From NCBI RefSeq assembly GCF_943193065.1, contig NZ_CALPCS010000001.1, positions 62,001 to 126,000 of the forward strand: a DNA stretch of 64,000 nucleotides. Reading direction: 5' to 3'. This DNA comes from Veillonella agrestimuris (GTDB lineage: Bacteria; Bacillota; Negativicutes; Veillonellales; Veillonellaceae). Positions 43,013 to 52,825 of this stretch are shown here, piece by piece (the first letter of the stretch is position 1; each line of letters starts with the position of its first letter). Made by a program: the position numbers and the translations under genes. Below the pieces are notes generated by a model. That model made no database searches, was not told where the DNA came from, and was given only the letters and a program-made list of their open reading frames with translations.

Positions 43013-44542
43013 TTATAGTGGAATATTACCGTGTTTCTTAGGCGCACGATTTTCTCGTTTGCTTGCTAACATTGCTAAAGCATTGATAATTGCAGGACGA
43101 GTGTGTTTAGGCTCAATAACAACATCTACGAAACCACGTTCAGCAGCTTTGTAAGGTGTTGCGAACTCTTCTACATATTTAGCTGTTTTTTCTTCTTTAT
43201 CTTCGTCTTTTTTGAAGATAATATTAGCTGCACCAGCAGGTCCCATTACAGCAATTTCAGATGTAGGCCATGCATATACTTGATCTGCTCCCAAATCTTG
43301 AGAACACATAGCCAAATAAGATCCGCCGTACGCTTTACGAGTGATAACAGTAATTTTAGGTACTGTAGCTTCAGAATAAGCATATAACATTTTAGCACCG
43401 TGACGAATGATACCGCCCCATTCTTGATTTGTGCCAGGCAAGAAACCAGGAACGTCAACAAAGTTAACGATTGGAATATTGAAAGCATCACAGAAACGAA
43501 TGAAACGAGACGATTTATCAGATGCATTAATATCTAAGCAACCAGCCATAACTTTAGGTTGGTTTGCAATAATACCTACTGATTGACCATCGAAACGAGC
43601 AAAGCAAGTAATGATGTTTGTAGCATAGAATGGTTGTACTTCATAGAATTCACCATTATCTACTGTCGCAGCGATAACATCTTTCATGTCATATGGCATA
43701 TTTGGGTTATCTGGCAACAATGTATTCAATTCATCATTTTCACGAGTTGGAGAATCCCCAGTATCCACAATTGGTGCATCTTCCATATTATTGCTTGGCA
43801 AGAAGCTTAACAAGTAACGAATTTGTTCAATGCAGTCATCTTCATTTTCAGCTGCAAAATGAGCACAACCAGAAACAGAGTTATGTGCCATTGCACCGCC
43901 AAGATCTTCTGCAGATACTTCTTCACCTGTTACGGATTTAATAACCGCAGGACCAGTAATAAACATTTGAGATGTGTTTTTTACCATATAGATGAAGTCA
44001 GTCAATGCTGGAGAATATACAGCACCGCCCGCACAAGGTCCCATAATTACGGAAATTTGTGGAATTACGCCAGATGCATTCGTATTTTCAAAGAAAATTT
44101 TGCCGTAACCAGCAAGTGCATCTACAGCTTCTTGAATACGAGCCCCACCAGAATCATTAATACCAATAATAGGTGCCCCCATTTTCATAGCTAAACGTTG
44201 TACTTTTACGATTTTAGCAGCATGCATTTCACCAAGAGAACCACCTTCTACAGTGAAATCTTGCGCAAAAGCATATACTAAACGCCCATTAATTGTACCG
44301 TAACCAGTAACAACACCTTCGCCTGGCAATTCTTTCTTCTCTTGACCAAAGTTAACACAACGATGTTTAACAAATTGATCGAGTTCAACAAAAGAATTGT
44401 CGTCAAACAATTTGGCTATACGTTCACGCGCGGTCATTTTGCCTTGAGCATGTTGTTTCTCAATGCGTTTTTCTCCGCCACCAGCTTTTACCTTAGCTAG
44501 TTTCTCATGCAATAACGCAATTTTTTCCTGCACTGTTTGCAT
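43013..44542 (-). CDS. mmdA: Methylmalonyl-CoA decarboxylase alpha subunit (carboxyltransferase)
   Basis: A 509-residue cytoplasmic carboxyltransferase that moves the carboxyl group from (S)-methylmalonyl-CoA to biotin on MmdC. It is a crotonase-fold, PCC-beta-like protein with two halves. Visible blocks are [12 protein letters not shown], [19 protein letters not shown] [26 protein letters not shown] and, in the second half, VDVPGFLPG with [11 protein letters not shown] and [10 protein letters not shown]. It is the first mmd gene, 38 bases after the epimerase gene, so it may be co-transcribed with the mutase genes. Confidence 0.97.
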   Translation of the reverse strand: MQTVQEKIALLHEKLAKVKAGGGEKRIEKQHAQGKMTARERIAKLFDDNSFVELDQFVKHRCVNFGQEKKELPGEGVVTGYGTINGRLVYAFAQDFTVEGGSLGEMHAAKIVKVQRLAMKMGAPIIGINDSGGARIQEAVDALAGYGKIFFENTNASGVIPQISVIMGPCAGGAVYSPALTDFIYMVKNTSQMFITGPAVIKSVTGEEVSAEDLGGAMAHNSVSGCAHFAAENEDDCIEQIRYLLSFLPSNNMEDAPIVDTGDSPTRENDELNTLLPDNPNMPYDMKDVIAATVDNGEFYEVQPFYATNIITCFARFDGQSVGIIANQPKVMAGCLDINASDKSSRFIRFCDAFNIPIVNFVDVPGFLPGTNQEWGGIIRHGAKMLYAYSEATVPKITVITRKAYGGSYLAMCSQDLGADQVYAWPTSEIAVMGPAGAANIIFKKDEDKEEKTAKYVEEFATPYKAAERGFVDVVIEPKHTRPAIINALAMLASKRENRAPKKHGNIPL

Positions 44543-44580
44543 ATCAGTACCTCCATAAAAAACTTGTTACATGTATTATT

Positions 44581-45003
44581 TTATTTTATTCGTTGGCAAA
44601 GTTCAAGTAAAACGCCACCTGTCGCTTTTGGATGTAAGAATGCAATAGCAGAGCCACCAGCACCATAACGAGGTTTTTCATCAATCATTTGAACGCCTTT
44701 TGCCATAAGGTCAGCAATAGCAGTTTCAATGTTGTCAACGCGCAATGCTACGTGTTGAATACCATCACGGCCACCATTTTTTTCAATAAATTTACCGATA
44801 GGACCATCTGGAGTAGTAGTTTCTAAGAACTCTAATTCAGCATCACCACAAGGGAAGAAAGATACTTTTACTTTTTGCTCTTCTACTACTTCATCTTCAG
44901 GAAGATGCTCCATACCTAACACATTTTTATAAAATTCTTTAGTAGATTCTAAGTCTTTTACACCAATACCAATATGGTCGACTTGTAAAATTTTGAAAGC
45001 CAT
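44581..45003 (-). CDS. mce: Methylmalonyl-CoA epimerase
   Basis: A 140-residue vicinal-oxygen-chelate enzyme that converts (R)- to (S)-methylmalonyl-CoA, feeding the mutase product to the decarboxylase. The metal ligands His10 (VDHIGI), His84 (IQHVAL) and Glu134 (LLEL) are visible, with the two VOC repeats around them. Its place between meaB and mmdA is logical for the pathway. Confidence 0.96.
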   Translation of the reverse strand: MAFKILQVDHIGIGVKDLESTKEFYKNVLGMEHLPEDEVVEEQKVKVSFFPCGDAELEFLETTTPDGPIGKFIEKNGGRDGIQHVALRVDNIETAIADLMAKGVQMIDEKPRYGAGGSAIAFLHPKATGGVLLELCQRIK

Positions 45004-45074
45004 TGTAATTAGCTCCTTTCAATGAAAATTATGACTACTATAATTGTGTAGTTATATACAGTATGTATATACTT

Positions 45075-46013
45075 CTATTTTAACACACTAGTCATTACAT
45101 TACTTACAACTGTATATGGATCATTTATCCGTTCATTAACAGCTGCTACTTGTTGATTAAATTCATCGCTATTAACAACTTTTTCAGCTACATAGCGGCC
45201 AATTTGTTCATTGATCATAGCGATCATTTCATCTCGAGTGCGTTCTGCTCTACGAGCTACGAGCTCACCAGAGTCTTCCAGATACTCGAAATGTTCATCT
45301 AAGGCTTCAATTAATTCATCTACACCTTGATCTTTACTAGCAATAGTTCGCTTAATCGGTGGACGCCATTGCACTTCACGAGAATCGAGATCTAGCATCA
45401 TTTCGATTTCTACATTTAATCGATCTACACCGTCTCGGTCCGCTTTATTAATAGCAAAGACATCACCAATTTCGAGGATACCTGCTTTGATAGCTTGAAT
45501 ATCATCCCCTAAACCAGGCACGAGAACAACTAATGTAGTATCCGCATTTTTAACGATATCTACTTCAGACTGTCCTACCCCAACAGTTTCGACAATAACT
45601 AAATCCATGCCAAAAGCATCCATAAGTTTTACTACATCTGCAGTCTTTTTAGACAAGCCACCAAGACTACCGCGAGTGCCCATGCTTCGAATAAAAACAT
45701 TTTCATTCAATGTTAAATCATTCATTCGAATACGGTCCCCCAAAATAGCACCACCAGAAAATGGACTAGTTGGGTCGATGGCAACGATGCCAATTTTTTT
45801 ACCTTGATCTAAGTAATGTTTAACTACTTTGTCAGTCAAGGTACTTTTACCAGCACCAGGGGCCCCGGTAATACCAAGAATACGAGCATTTCCTGTTTTA
45901 GGATAAATGGCTTTCATAATGTCAATAGCATTATCATACTCGTTTTCTACAGCCGTAATGGACCGTGCTAAGGCGAGCCTGGAACCTTCAAATAGTTCTT
46001 TTACTAAATCCAT
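45075..46013 (-). CDS. meaB: Methylmalonyl-CoA mutase-associated GTPase MeaB
   Basis: A G3E-family GTPase that loads and protects the B12 cofactor of the mutase. From the ATG at 46013 it has about 312 residues; a GTG four codons earlier overlaps the ribosome site. Walker A GAPGAGKST is at 50-58. VAIDPTSPFSGGAILGDRIRM, ETVGVGQSE and NKADRDG are the family's other boxes. It directly follows the mutase B12 subunit, the usual arrangement. Confidence 0.95.
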   Translation of the reverse strand: MDLVKELFEGSRLALARSITAVENEYDNAIDIMKAIYPKTGNARILGITGAPGAGKSTLTDKVVKHYLDQGKKIGIVAIDPTSPFSGGAILGDRIRMNDLTLNENVFIRSMGTRGSLGGLSKKTADVVKLMDAFGMDLVIVETVGVGQSEVDIVKNADTTLVVLVPGLGDDIQAIKAGILEIGDVFAINKADRDGVDRLNVEIEMMLDLDSREVQWRPPIKRTIASKDQGVDELIEALDEHFEYLEDSGELVARRAERTRDEMIAMINEQIGRYVAEKVVNSDEFNQQVAAVNERINDPYTVVSNVMTSVLK

Positions 46014-46045
46014 GCGCCTCACCACCTATCTTAAAATATGGGAAT

Positions 46046-46079
46046 AGAGGGATCCAGCTATGTTCAGTTGAGTCCCTCT
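46046..46079. other. Intercistronic hairpin between the mutase B12 subunit and meaB
   Basis: AGAGGGA and TCCCTCT form a 7-bp stem with a 20-base loop that can fold further. No U-tract follows on the minus strand. It may protect upstream mRNA. Confidence 0.45.
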
Positions 46080-46097
46080 CCCCCTAGGTTACAATTA

Positions 46098-46493
46098 TTA
46101 TTTTACGTTTTCGTTAATGAATTTAACGATATCTCCTGTTGGTGTGCCAGGTGTAAATACAGCTGCTACACCAGCTTCTTTCAATCCAGGAATATCCGCA
46201 TCAGGAATTACACCACCACCAATAACGAGTACATCACCCATGCCTTTAGCTTTTAAAAGCTCAACAATTTTAGGGAACAATGTATTATGTGCACCAGAAA
46301 GAAGAGATAATGCAACTACATTAACGTCTTCAGAAAGTGCTGCTTCTACGATTTGTTCTGGTGTTTGACGAAGACCTGTGTAGATTACTTCAAAACCAGC
46401 ATCGCGAAGTGCGCGTGCTACTACTTTTGCACCACGGTCATGACCATCAAGACCTGGTTTTGCAACGATTACTCTAATACGTTTTTCTGCCAT
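46098..46493 (-). CDS. Methylmalonyl-CoA mutase, B12-binding subunit
   Basis: A 131-residue Rossmann-like cobalamin-binding domain. The base-off motif DGHDRG is at 16-21 with the cobalt-binding His18, then [14 protein letters not shown] and [28 protein letters not shown]. It is encoded apart from the catalytic domain, so the mutase is split into two proteins, as found in archaea and some anaerobes. It follows the large-subunit gene by 28 bases. Confidence 0.95.
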   Translation of the reverse strand: MAEKRIRVIVAKPGLDGHDRGAKVVARALRDAGFEVIYTGLRQTPEQIVEAALSEDVNVVALSLLSGAHNTLFPKIVELLKAKGMGDVLVIGGGVIPDADIPGLKEAGVAAVFTPGTPTGDIVKFINENVK

Positions 46494-46521
46494 GATATAT
46501 TACCTCCGAAATTAGCCGTTA

Positions 46522-48168
46522 TTATAATGTAGCGTGAGCTTCGTATTCACCGAATACTTCGCGCAATACATTACAAATTTCACCCAAAGTAGCGTATGTT
46601 TTTACTGCTGCAAGAATTAATGGCATTAAGTTAACATTTTCGTCTTCTGCACCTTTTTTCAATTCTGCAAGAGCTGCATCAACTGCTGCTTGATCACGTT
46701 CTGCACGAACGGCTTGTGTTTTCTTAGATTGGTTAACACCTACGGAAGCGTCTACACGAAGTAAGTCTTTTGGAGCTTCTTCTTCAACTTGGAATTTATT
46801 AACACCTACAATTGTACGTAAGCCAGATTCAACTTCCATTTGCCATTTATAAGCAGATTCTTGGATTTCTTTTTGGATGTAGCCTTTTTCGATTGCTACT
46901 ACAGCGCCGCCCATTTCATCGATTTTTTTAATGTATTCCATAGCTTCGTCATAGATAGCATTAGTCATAGCTTCTACATAGTAAGAGCCACCCAATGGGT
47001 CAACTACATCAGCTAAACCAGATTCGTAAGCTACGATTTGTTGTGTACGAAGAGCTACTTGTACAGATGCTTCTGTAGGAAGCGCCAACGCTTCGTCGCG
47101 AGAGTTAGTATGTAAGGATTGAGTACCACCCATTACAGCGGCAGCAGTTTGTAACGCCACACGAACGATGTTGTTATCAACTTGTTGTGCAGTCAACATG
47201 GAACCAGCTGTTTGAGTATGTACACGAAGCATCATAGATTTTGGTTTTTTAGCACCAAAACGTTCTTTCATGATAGTCGCCCATAAACGACGGGATGCAC
47301 GGAATTTCGCTACTTCTTCAAGTACGTTGTTGTGTGCATTCCAGAAGAAGGACAAACGACCTGCGAAGGAGTCAACATCAAGACCTGCTTTCAATGCTGC
47401 TTCTACGTACGCAATACCATCAGCAATTGTAAATGCAATTTCTTGCGCTGCTGTGGAGCCTGCTTCGCGGATATGGTAACCAGAAATGGAGATTGTATTC
47501 CATTTTGGCACGTGTTGAGAGCAATATTCAAAAATATTTGTAATCAAACGCATAGATGGTTTTGGTGGGAAAATATATGTACCACGAGCTGCGTATTCTT
47601 TCAAAATATCATTTTGAATTGTACCCATTAATTCTGTGGAAGGTACACCTTGTTTTTCAGCAACTGCAATGTACATCGCCAACAAAACGGAAGCTGGTGC
47701 GTTGATTGTCATAGACGTGGAAACTTTACCAAGATCAATACCATCGAACAAGATTTCCATATCTTTCAAGGAGTCAATCGCAACGCCTACTTTACCAACT
47801 TCACCTTCTGCCATTACGTCGTCGGAATCATAGCCGATTTGTGTAGGCAAGTCAAATGCACAAGAAAGGCCTGTTGCACCAGACTCGATAAGGTAACGGT
47901 AACGTTTGTTAGATTCTTCGGCAGTTGCGAAACCTGCGTACATACGCATTGTCCAGAAACGGCCACGGTACATAGTAGGTTGCACACCACGAGTATATGG
48001 GAATTCACCAGGAAGCCCCAAGTCGCGTTCGTAATCAAAACCTTCAATGTCTACTGGAGTGTAAACACGATTATATTTTAAATTTTGACGCTCTGGCGTT
48101 TTCGCAGATCTTTCGTCACAAAGTTTGTTGTACTCAGCAATTTGGGCTTTAAGGTTTTCGTAAGCCAT
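46522..48168 (-). CDS. Methylmalonyl-CoA mutase, large (catalytic) subunit
   Basis: A 548-residue TIM-barrel subunit that interconverts succinyl-CoA and (R)-methylmalonyl-CoA with the separate B12 protein. Family blocks: [96 protein letters not shown], and [25 protein letters not shown]. It lacks the C-terminal B12 domain seen in fused mutases, which is the next gene. No cobalamin riboswitch was seen upstream. Confidence 0.96.
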   Translation of the reverse strand: MAYENLKAQIAEYNKLCDERSAKTPERQNLKYNRVYTPVDIEGFDYERDLGLPGEFPYTRGVQPTMYRGRFWTMRMYAGFATAEESNKRYRYLIESGATGLSCAFDLPTQIGYDSDDVMAEGEVGKVGVAIDSLKDMEILFDGIDLGKVSTSMTINAPASVLLAMYIAVAEKQGVPSTELMGTIQNDILKEYAARGTYIFPPKPSMRLITNIFEYCSQHVPKWNTISISGYHIREAGSTAAQEIAFTIADGIAYVEAALKAGLDVDSFAGRLSFFWNAHNNVLEEVAKFRASRRLWATIMKERFGAKKPKSMMLRVHTQTAGSMLTAQQVDNNIVRVALQTAAAVMGGTQSLHTNSRDEALALPTEASVQVALRTQQIVAYESGLADVVDPLGGSYYVEAMTNAIYDEAMEYIKKIDEMGGAVVAIEKGYIQKEIQESAYKWQMEVESGLRTIVGVNKFQVEEEAPKDLLRVDASVGVNQSKKTQAVRAERDQAAVDAALAELKKGAEDENVNLMPLILAAVKTYATLGEICNVLREVFGEYEAHATL

Positions 48169-48196
48169 GTTTTCATCATCCTCCTAAAACAACAGG

Positions 48197-49702
48197 TTAT
48201 TTTTTCATGCTTCCTGTATCAATGAAGCGTTTATGCCAAGAAAGAGCTTCGTCTAGCAACATCGGAGTATGGGCATTCTTAGTTGCTGCTAATGCTTTTT
48301 CTAGGTATTCAGTTAACATTGGTTTGTAATCTGGATGAGCGCATTTTTCAATAATCAAACGAGCTCGTTCTACAGGACACAAACCTCGACAGTCTGCAAC
48401 ACCTTGTTCTGTACAGAAAATCATAGTGTCATGTTCAGTATGATCTACATGAGATACAAATGGAACAATAGAGCTAATATCACCATTTTTTGCTACAGAA
48501 CTAGTACAGAAAATAGTAAGGTATGCACTGCGTGCAAAGTCACCAGAACCACCTACACCATTCATCATTTTTGTCCCCATAACATGAGTGGAGTTTACAT
48601 TGCCTAGAATATCGAATTCAATAGCTGTATTCATAGCAATAACACCTAAACGACGAGCGATGCCAGGGTTGTTTGACAATTCTTGAGGTCGAAGAATAAT
48701 TTTTTTACGATATTCATCGATATTATCATAGAATCGTTTCAATCCATCTGGAGAAGGACTTAAGGCTGTACCAGAGCACACTGTAACTTTACCAGCGTCG
48801 ATCAAATCAAACATACCATCTTGAATTACTTCAGTATAAATAGATAAGTTTGTAAATGGACCTTGTGCTAAACCACTAATTACAGCATTTGCTACAGAAC
48901 CTACACCAGATTGTAAAGGAAGCAAATTCTCAGGTAAGCGGCCCGCTTTGATTTCATTTTGGAAAAATTCAATCAAATTTTGACTCATTGCTTTTGCATC
49001 ATCATCAATTGGTGCTAGCGGTCTAGTTGTATCAGGAATATCACAAGCTACAATCGCTACAATCTTATCTGGATCGCAAGGAATAGCCTCTGTACCAATT
49101 CGATCACCTGGCGTATCTAATGGAATCAGTTTACGATGTGGTGGATCCAATGGTTCATAAATATCATGCATCCCCACCAAAGATAATGGTTGAGATACAT
49201 TTACCTCTACAATTACTTTTTTGGCTTGACTTACAAATGTTGGTGAATTACCTACAGATGTAGTCGGCACAATAGAGCCATCTTCATTAACTTGTACAGC
49301 TTCAATGATAGCTACATCTAAATCACCAAAAAAACCATAGCGGATATTTTGAGCCATTGCACTTAAGTGCATATCAATGTACTTCATATGTCCACTATTC
49401 AATGCTTTTCGTGTATCCGTATTTGTTTGGTACGGGAATCGACGATTGATACCGTCTACACGAGTTAATGCTCCGTCTGCTTCATCGCCTACGGAAGCGC
49501 CTGTCCACAAATCAATCTTGAATGGTTCTGTTTCCATTCGTTTAGCCAATGCTAATGGTACAGCTTTTGCATACCCAGATGGAGTAAAGCCAGAAATACC
49601 AACTTTATCATTTGGATTAATCAGTTTTGCTGCTTCATCAGCAGAGACAATTTTACCTTGGAGGGCCGCGCCTTTAACGCGGTCTTTGATGTCTATCATC
49701 AT
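48197..49702 (-). CDS. Acetyl-CoA hydrolase/transferase family CoA transferase (succinate/propionate type)
   Basis: About 501 residues, class I CoA transferase. The start chosen is an ATG after AAGGAGATGGTA. The N-terminal VGISGFTPSGYAKAVP is the CoA-binding region. The catalytic glutamate is expected in SIYTEVIQDGM (about residue 288), and GGSGDFARSAYLTIF lies near 390. Relatives are ScpC, Cat1 and AarC. As first gene of the mutase operon it most likely moves CoA from propionyl-CoA to succinate, closing the cycle; acetyl-CoA:succinate transfer is the alternative. Confidence 0.9.
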   Translation of the reverse strand: MMIDIKDRVKGAALQGKIVSADEAAKLINPNDKVGISGFTPSGYAKAVPLALAKRMETEPFKIDLWTGASVGDEADGALTRVDGINRRFPYQTNTDTRKALNSGHMKYIDMHLSAMAQNIRYGFFGDLDVAIIEAVQVNEDGSIVPTTSVGNSPTFVSQAKKVIVEVNVSQPLSLVGMHDIYEPLDPPHRKLIPLDTPGDRIGTEAIPCDPDKIVAIVACDIPDTTRPLAPIDDDAKAMSQNLIEFFQNEIKAGRLPENLLPLQSGVGSVANAVISGLAQGPFTNLSIYTEVIQDGMFDLIDAGKVTVCSGTALSPSPDGLKRFYDNIDEYRKKIILRPQELSNNPGIARRLGVIAMNTAIEFDILGNVNSTHVMGTKMMNGVGGSGDFARSAYLTIFCTSSVAKNGDISSIVPFVSHVDHTEHDTMIFCTEQGVADCRGLCPVERARLIIEKCAHPDYKPMLTEYLEKALAATKNAHTPMLLDEALSWHKRFIDTGSMKK

Positions 49703-49781
49703 TACCATCTCCTTAATTAAGTAAACCTTGTTAAACGACAGTTGATCTCTTGGTTTTAGATTTATTCCTTAAACCGCTTTC

Positions 49782-49810
49782 ATCGTATTCTCTTTACAGT
49801 CTATTGTCAA
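49782..49810 (-). promoter_or_regulatory. Promoter of the propionate pathway operon
   Basis: On the minus strand, TTGACA (49805-49810), 17-base spacer and TACGAT (49782-49787). The -35 is perfect. It lies about 80 bases before the CoA transferase start. Confidence 0.75.
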
Positions 49811-49857
49811 CTTATATGCATAAAACGTATTTTTCACCGCACAAATTACCCCTTTCA

Positions 49858-50008
49858 TTCCTAAAACTCATTAATAATGCTCTTTAGGAATAAGTTTTAT
49901 TCACAACGGTATAACCGTCAGGAATTATTGATATGCTATCACATCTTGTAACTTCCCAACAAAATCGATACCTTTCTATACAGTATATTGAGTTTATTTG
50001 ATAAACTC
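49858..50008. promoter_or_regulatory. Three palindromes upstream of the propionate operon promoter
   Basis: The region between the terminator of the O-antigen ligase gene and the operon promoter has no gene. It holds TTCCTAAA..TTTAGGAA (49858-49890) with CATTA-A-TAATG inside, ACGGT-ATA-ACCGT (49907-49919) and GAGTTTAT-TTG-ATAAACTC (49990-50008). All lie upstream of the -35, as sites for an activator or a distal repressor would. Confidence 0.5.
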
Positions 50009-50102
50009 GTTCTACATATAGATAATATAAAAACTAAAATCTTTTCATAGTCATGTAACATTTTTAAATATCACTAAAAAGGTTATTTTTAAACATACAA
50101 AA

Positions 50103-50159
50103 AACCAGTCTTCTATAGTTCCATTATAAAACATAATAGACATCTATAAAAGACTGGTT
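50103..50159. terminator. Terminator after the O-antigen ligase gene
   Basis: AACCAGTCTT..TATAG and CTATA..AAGACTGGTT form a long stem around an AT-rich loop. TTTTTTGT follows on the minus strand. Confidence 0.85.
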
Positions 50160-50233
50160 ATGATTAACTTCATACAAGTTACACTGAACAGCTAGTTACT
50201 TCAATATATAGTTACGCTTAATAATTGCAGTAT

Positions 50234-51499
50234 CTATCGGTTTAAATGAACTTTCATAAAGGCTCCAATAAGCCCCATAAGTTGCCAAAAAATCATTGTC
50301 ACTTGATGACTATAAAGTTCAAAATCTGATAAACCACTGACGAGAACACCTACAACGAGTGCACCTACACCAATTTGAGCGGCTTGTCTAAATATATCTC
50401 CTTTTAAGCTGATAGAAGCATAGACATGACAGACTAACACAGCTAAAAAGGAAATCAATCCGGGTATCCCCGCTTCGGCAAGGACGTTCAAATATAAATT
50501 ATGGGCATGGTACATAAGAACCTGTGGTCCTTGAATATAATAGTTATAGTCGGGATACACCAAGAAGAATGTATTCCACCCAATCCCAAACAACGGATGT
50601 TCTCTGACGATATAACTTGTGCTATCCCATAAGGCCCATCGTAAATCTGCCGATGTATCAGTACCTTGGAATATAGACCATAAACGGGAAGCAATTTCCC
50701 CTTCGTAACAATATAATACTAATGGAATGAGTAATATAGACCAAAAAAGCTTTCGTTCTACGAAGATAGCCCAATATAGAATCATGGCTGCAAAGCTAAT
50801 CCAAATCCCTCTCGAATAGGTTAAGACCAACGTTAAAAATAAAACGATACCAATAGGAATCATCATAAGTGCGTCTTGTTTATGACGACCTTTACTGATC
50901 AACTCATTTTCACCATCTTCTTTCGGTCCTTTGACATAGACCAAAATATAACTAATGACAACACTTAGGATCATCAATAAGTAAGCTCCCAATAGATTTG
51001 GGTTTTGCAATGTAGACGCCATGCGCCGCATCAATTTAGGGAACTGCGTGGCATCTACCCATTCTTTAATATGAATGTTAGGGAGAAAAATATATTCATA
51101 AATACCAATACAACAGACTAATAATGCGGTCCCCACCAAACATTGTAAGAAATAGCGCCACTGTTTAGGCTTCGATATATAGGTTCGAACTAAATAGTAC
51201 ATACCGCCGCCAGCGACGATTTGATAGACCCAACTGCCTAGAGACCACTGCCAATGATCCGATAACAGTGCAGATAACCCCGTCCAAGCTACAAAAATCG
51301 CAACAGTCCATGACAAATAACCGGTAGGTAAAGTCAAATTGCCTCGTCGCACTAAATCAACAAAAGCAATGGCCAAGGTTATCCATAACAACACGTCCCC
51401 TACGAGGGGTTGCAACGGCATAGCAATAACAATGCCATATATAAGCCGCTCCACGTAGAAACGCAGTTTAGTTTCTGTAGGAAATAAAGAATGATTCAT
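50234..51499 (-). CDS. O-antigen ligase/polymerase-like membrane protein (Wzy_C family)
   Basis: A 421-residue membrane protein with about eleven hydrophobic segments. A large periplasmic loop near residues 290-360 holds the ligase signature ALWDSTSYIVREHPLFGIGWNTFF and MYHAHNLYLNVLAEAGIPGLISFL, with the conserved HNxYLxxxxExG pattern. Such proteins join glycan to lipid A-core (WaaL) or polymerise O-antigen. The presence of one fits a diderm Firmicute with LPS. WaaL and Wzy cannot be told apart here. It is the last gene of the lon-to-ligase operon. Confidence 0.8.
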   Translation of the reverse strand: MNHSLFPTETKLRFYVERLIYGIVIAMPLQPLVGDVLLWITLAIAFVDLVRRGNLTLPTGYLSWTVAIFVAWTGLSALLSDHWQWSLGSWVYQIVAGGGMYYLVRTYISKPKQWRYFLQCLVGTALLVCCIGIYEYIFLPNIHIKEWVDATQFPKLMRRMASTLQNPNLLGAYLLMILSVVISYILVYVKGPKEDGENELISKGRHKQDALMMIPIGIVLFLTLVLTYSRGIWISFAAMILYWAIFVERKLFWSILLIPLVLYCYEGEIASRLWSIFQGTDTSADLRWALWDSTSYIVREHPLFGIGWNTFFLVYPDYNYYIQGPQVLMYHAHNLYLNVLAEAGIPGLISFLAVLVCHVYASISLKGDIFRQAAQIGVGALVVGVLVSGLSDFELYSHQVTMIFWQLMGLIGAFMKVHLNR

Positions 51500-51508
51500 A
51501 ATAGCACC

Positions 51509-52816
51509 TTAATGACTCAACCGTTGCTGTAGCCATTGACGAGCCATTCCTAAAATATAGAGTGAGCCACAAACAACGATAATATCGCCATCCTGACTAT
51601 GTTTGAAAGCTAACTCTAAGCCTTTCTCCACATCAGCCGCCGTTTGAGCCACTACATGAGGCACTTGTTGTCTCACAATAGTGACGAGTTGCTCTGGTGT
51701 CTCCGTCCGATCTGTCGGAGCCGGTACAGCAATGACTATATCTTTTGGTTTTACAACATTGCCAATAATACCTACTTCGTCTTTATCCTTCAAAATAGCC
51801 ATCACTATTGTTTTTGGCTTATCTTTATATAATTCTCCATAGGTCATAGCAAATGCTTCTGCACCAGCTGTATTATGAGCGCCGTCAAAAATAAAAATAC
51901 GATTTAACCCGCACTTTACTTCAAATCGACCTGGCCATATAGCTCGGGCAAAGCCTTCACGTATCGTTTCTTCGCTAATCGCCTCATCCTGTTCCATTAA
52001 TAATCGTACAGTTTGTAATGCACACGCTAAGTTAACAGCTTGATGAATACCAGGCATAGTAGTAAACAGCATGGCTGGTGCATCTTTATCGGTACTAATA
52101 GTAATCATTTGGCCCCCTGTAACTGCACTGCGGCTATCTACCCCAAACTGTTGATTAAAGATGTAAATAGGAGCTTTTTTCTTTTTGGCTACACCTTCAA
52201 TAATGCGAAGTGGTCCTTGTTGAGCGGCCGTAATAAGAGGAACTCCCTCTTTAATAATACCAGCTTTATGTTCTGCAATCTCTTCTACTGTATCCCCACA
52301 ATAGGCTTGATGGTCAAGTGTCACATTTGTAATGACTGTAGCAATAGGTTCTACTACATTAGTGGAATCTAATAAGCCCCCTAAGCCTGCTTCAATAACG
52401 GCATAATCAACACCTTGTTCTTTGAAAAAAAGAAAAGCTGCGGCCGTTAACATTTCAAACTGCGTCGGTGCTTCCATACCATGAGCTACCATTTTTGTAA
52501 CCCCATCTTGTATAGAAAGTATGAGATTCCCAAAAGCCTCTTTCGTAATTTCTGCATCATTAATTTGAATACGCTCTGTATATGATTCAAGGTGAGGCGA
52601 TGTAAATCGCCCCACCCTCAATCCACTGGTAAACAGAGCATACGAAATATAGGTCGTTACTGAACCTTTGCCATTAGTACCAGCTACATGGATAATCTTA
52701 TAGTCTTTTTCTGGATGATCCAGATAATCCAATAAAGTTTGAATCCGTTCCACTCCTGGCTTAATTCCAAAAGATGCGGCCGATTCAAGGTAGGCTAAGG
52801 CTTCTTCGTATGTCAT
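51509..52816 (-). CDS. folC: Folylpolyglutamate synthase/dihydrofolate synthase
   Basis: A 435-residue Mur-ligase-fold enzyme that adds glutamate to folates. The P-loop is HVAGTNGKGSVTTYIS at about 42-57, then GRFTSPHLESYTERIQIN and the second-domain sequence FIFDGAHNTAGAEAF. In Firmicutes folC very often follows valS, as here (nine bases). Whether it also has dihydrofolate synthase activity cannot be told by eye. Confidence 0.95.
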   Translation of the reverse strand: MTYEEALAYLESAASFGIKPGVERIQTLLDYLDHPEKDYKIIHVAGTNGKGSVTTYISYALFTSGLRVGRFTSPHLESYTERIQINDAEITKEAFGNLILSIQDGVTKMVAHGMEAPTQFEMLTAAAFLFFKEQGVDYAVIEAGLGGLLDSTNVVEPIATVITNVTLDHQAYCGDTVEEIAEHKAGIIKEGVPLITAAQQGPLRIIEGVAKKKKAPIYIFNQQFGVDSRSAVTGGQMITISTDKDAPAMLFTTMPGIHQAVNLACALQTVRLLMEQDEAISEETIREGFARAIWPGRFEVKCGLNRIFIFDGAHNTAGAEAFAMTYGELYKDKPKTIVMAILKDKDEVGIIGNVVKPKDIVIAVPAPTDRTETPEQLVTIVRQQVPHVVAQTAADVEKGLELAFKHSQDGDIIVVCGSLYILGMARQWLQQRLSH

Positions 52817-52825
52817 ATAAACCTC

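Noticed and set aside
43246-43527. A 93-codon minus-strand frame inside mmdA
   Set aside because: Out-of-frame shadow on the same strand as mmdA, with no separate ribosome site.
47650-48081. A 143-codon plus-strand frame opposite the mutase large subunit
   Set aside because: It is the complement of a strongly conserved gene; its product shows no domain.
49703-49810. Cobalamin riboswitch before the mutase operon
   Set aside because: The leader of about 70-80 bases is too short and lacks the conserved B12-box sequence.
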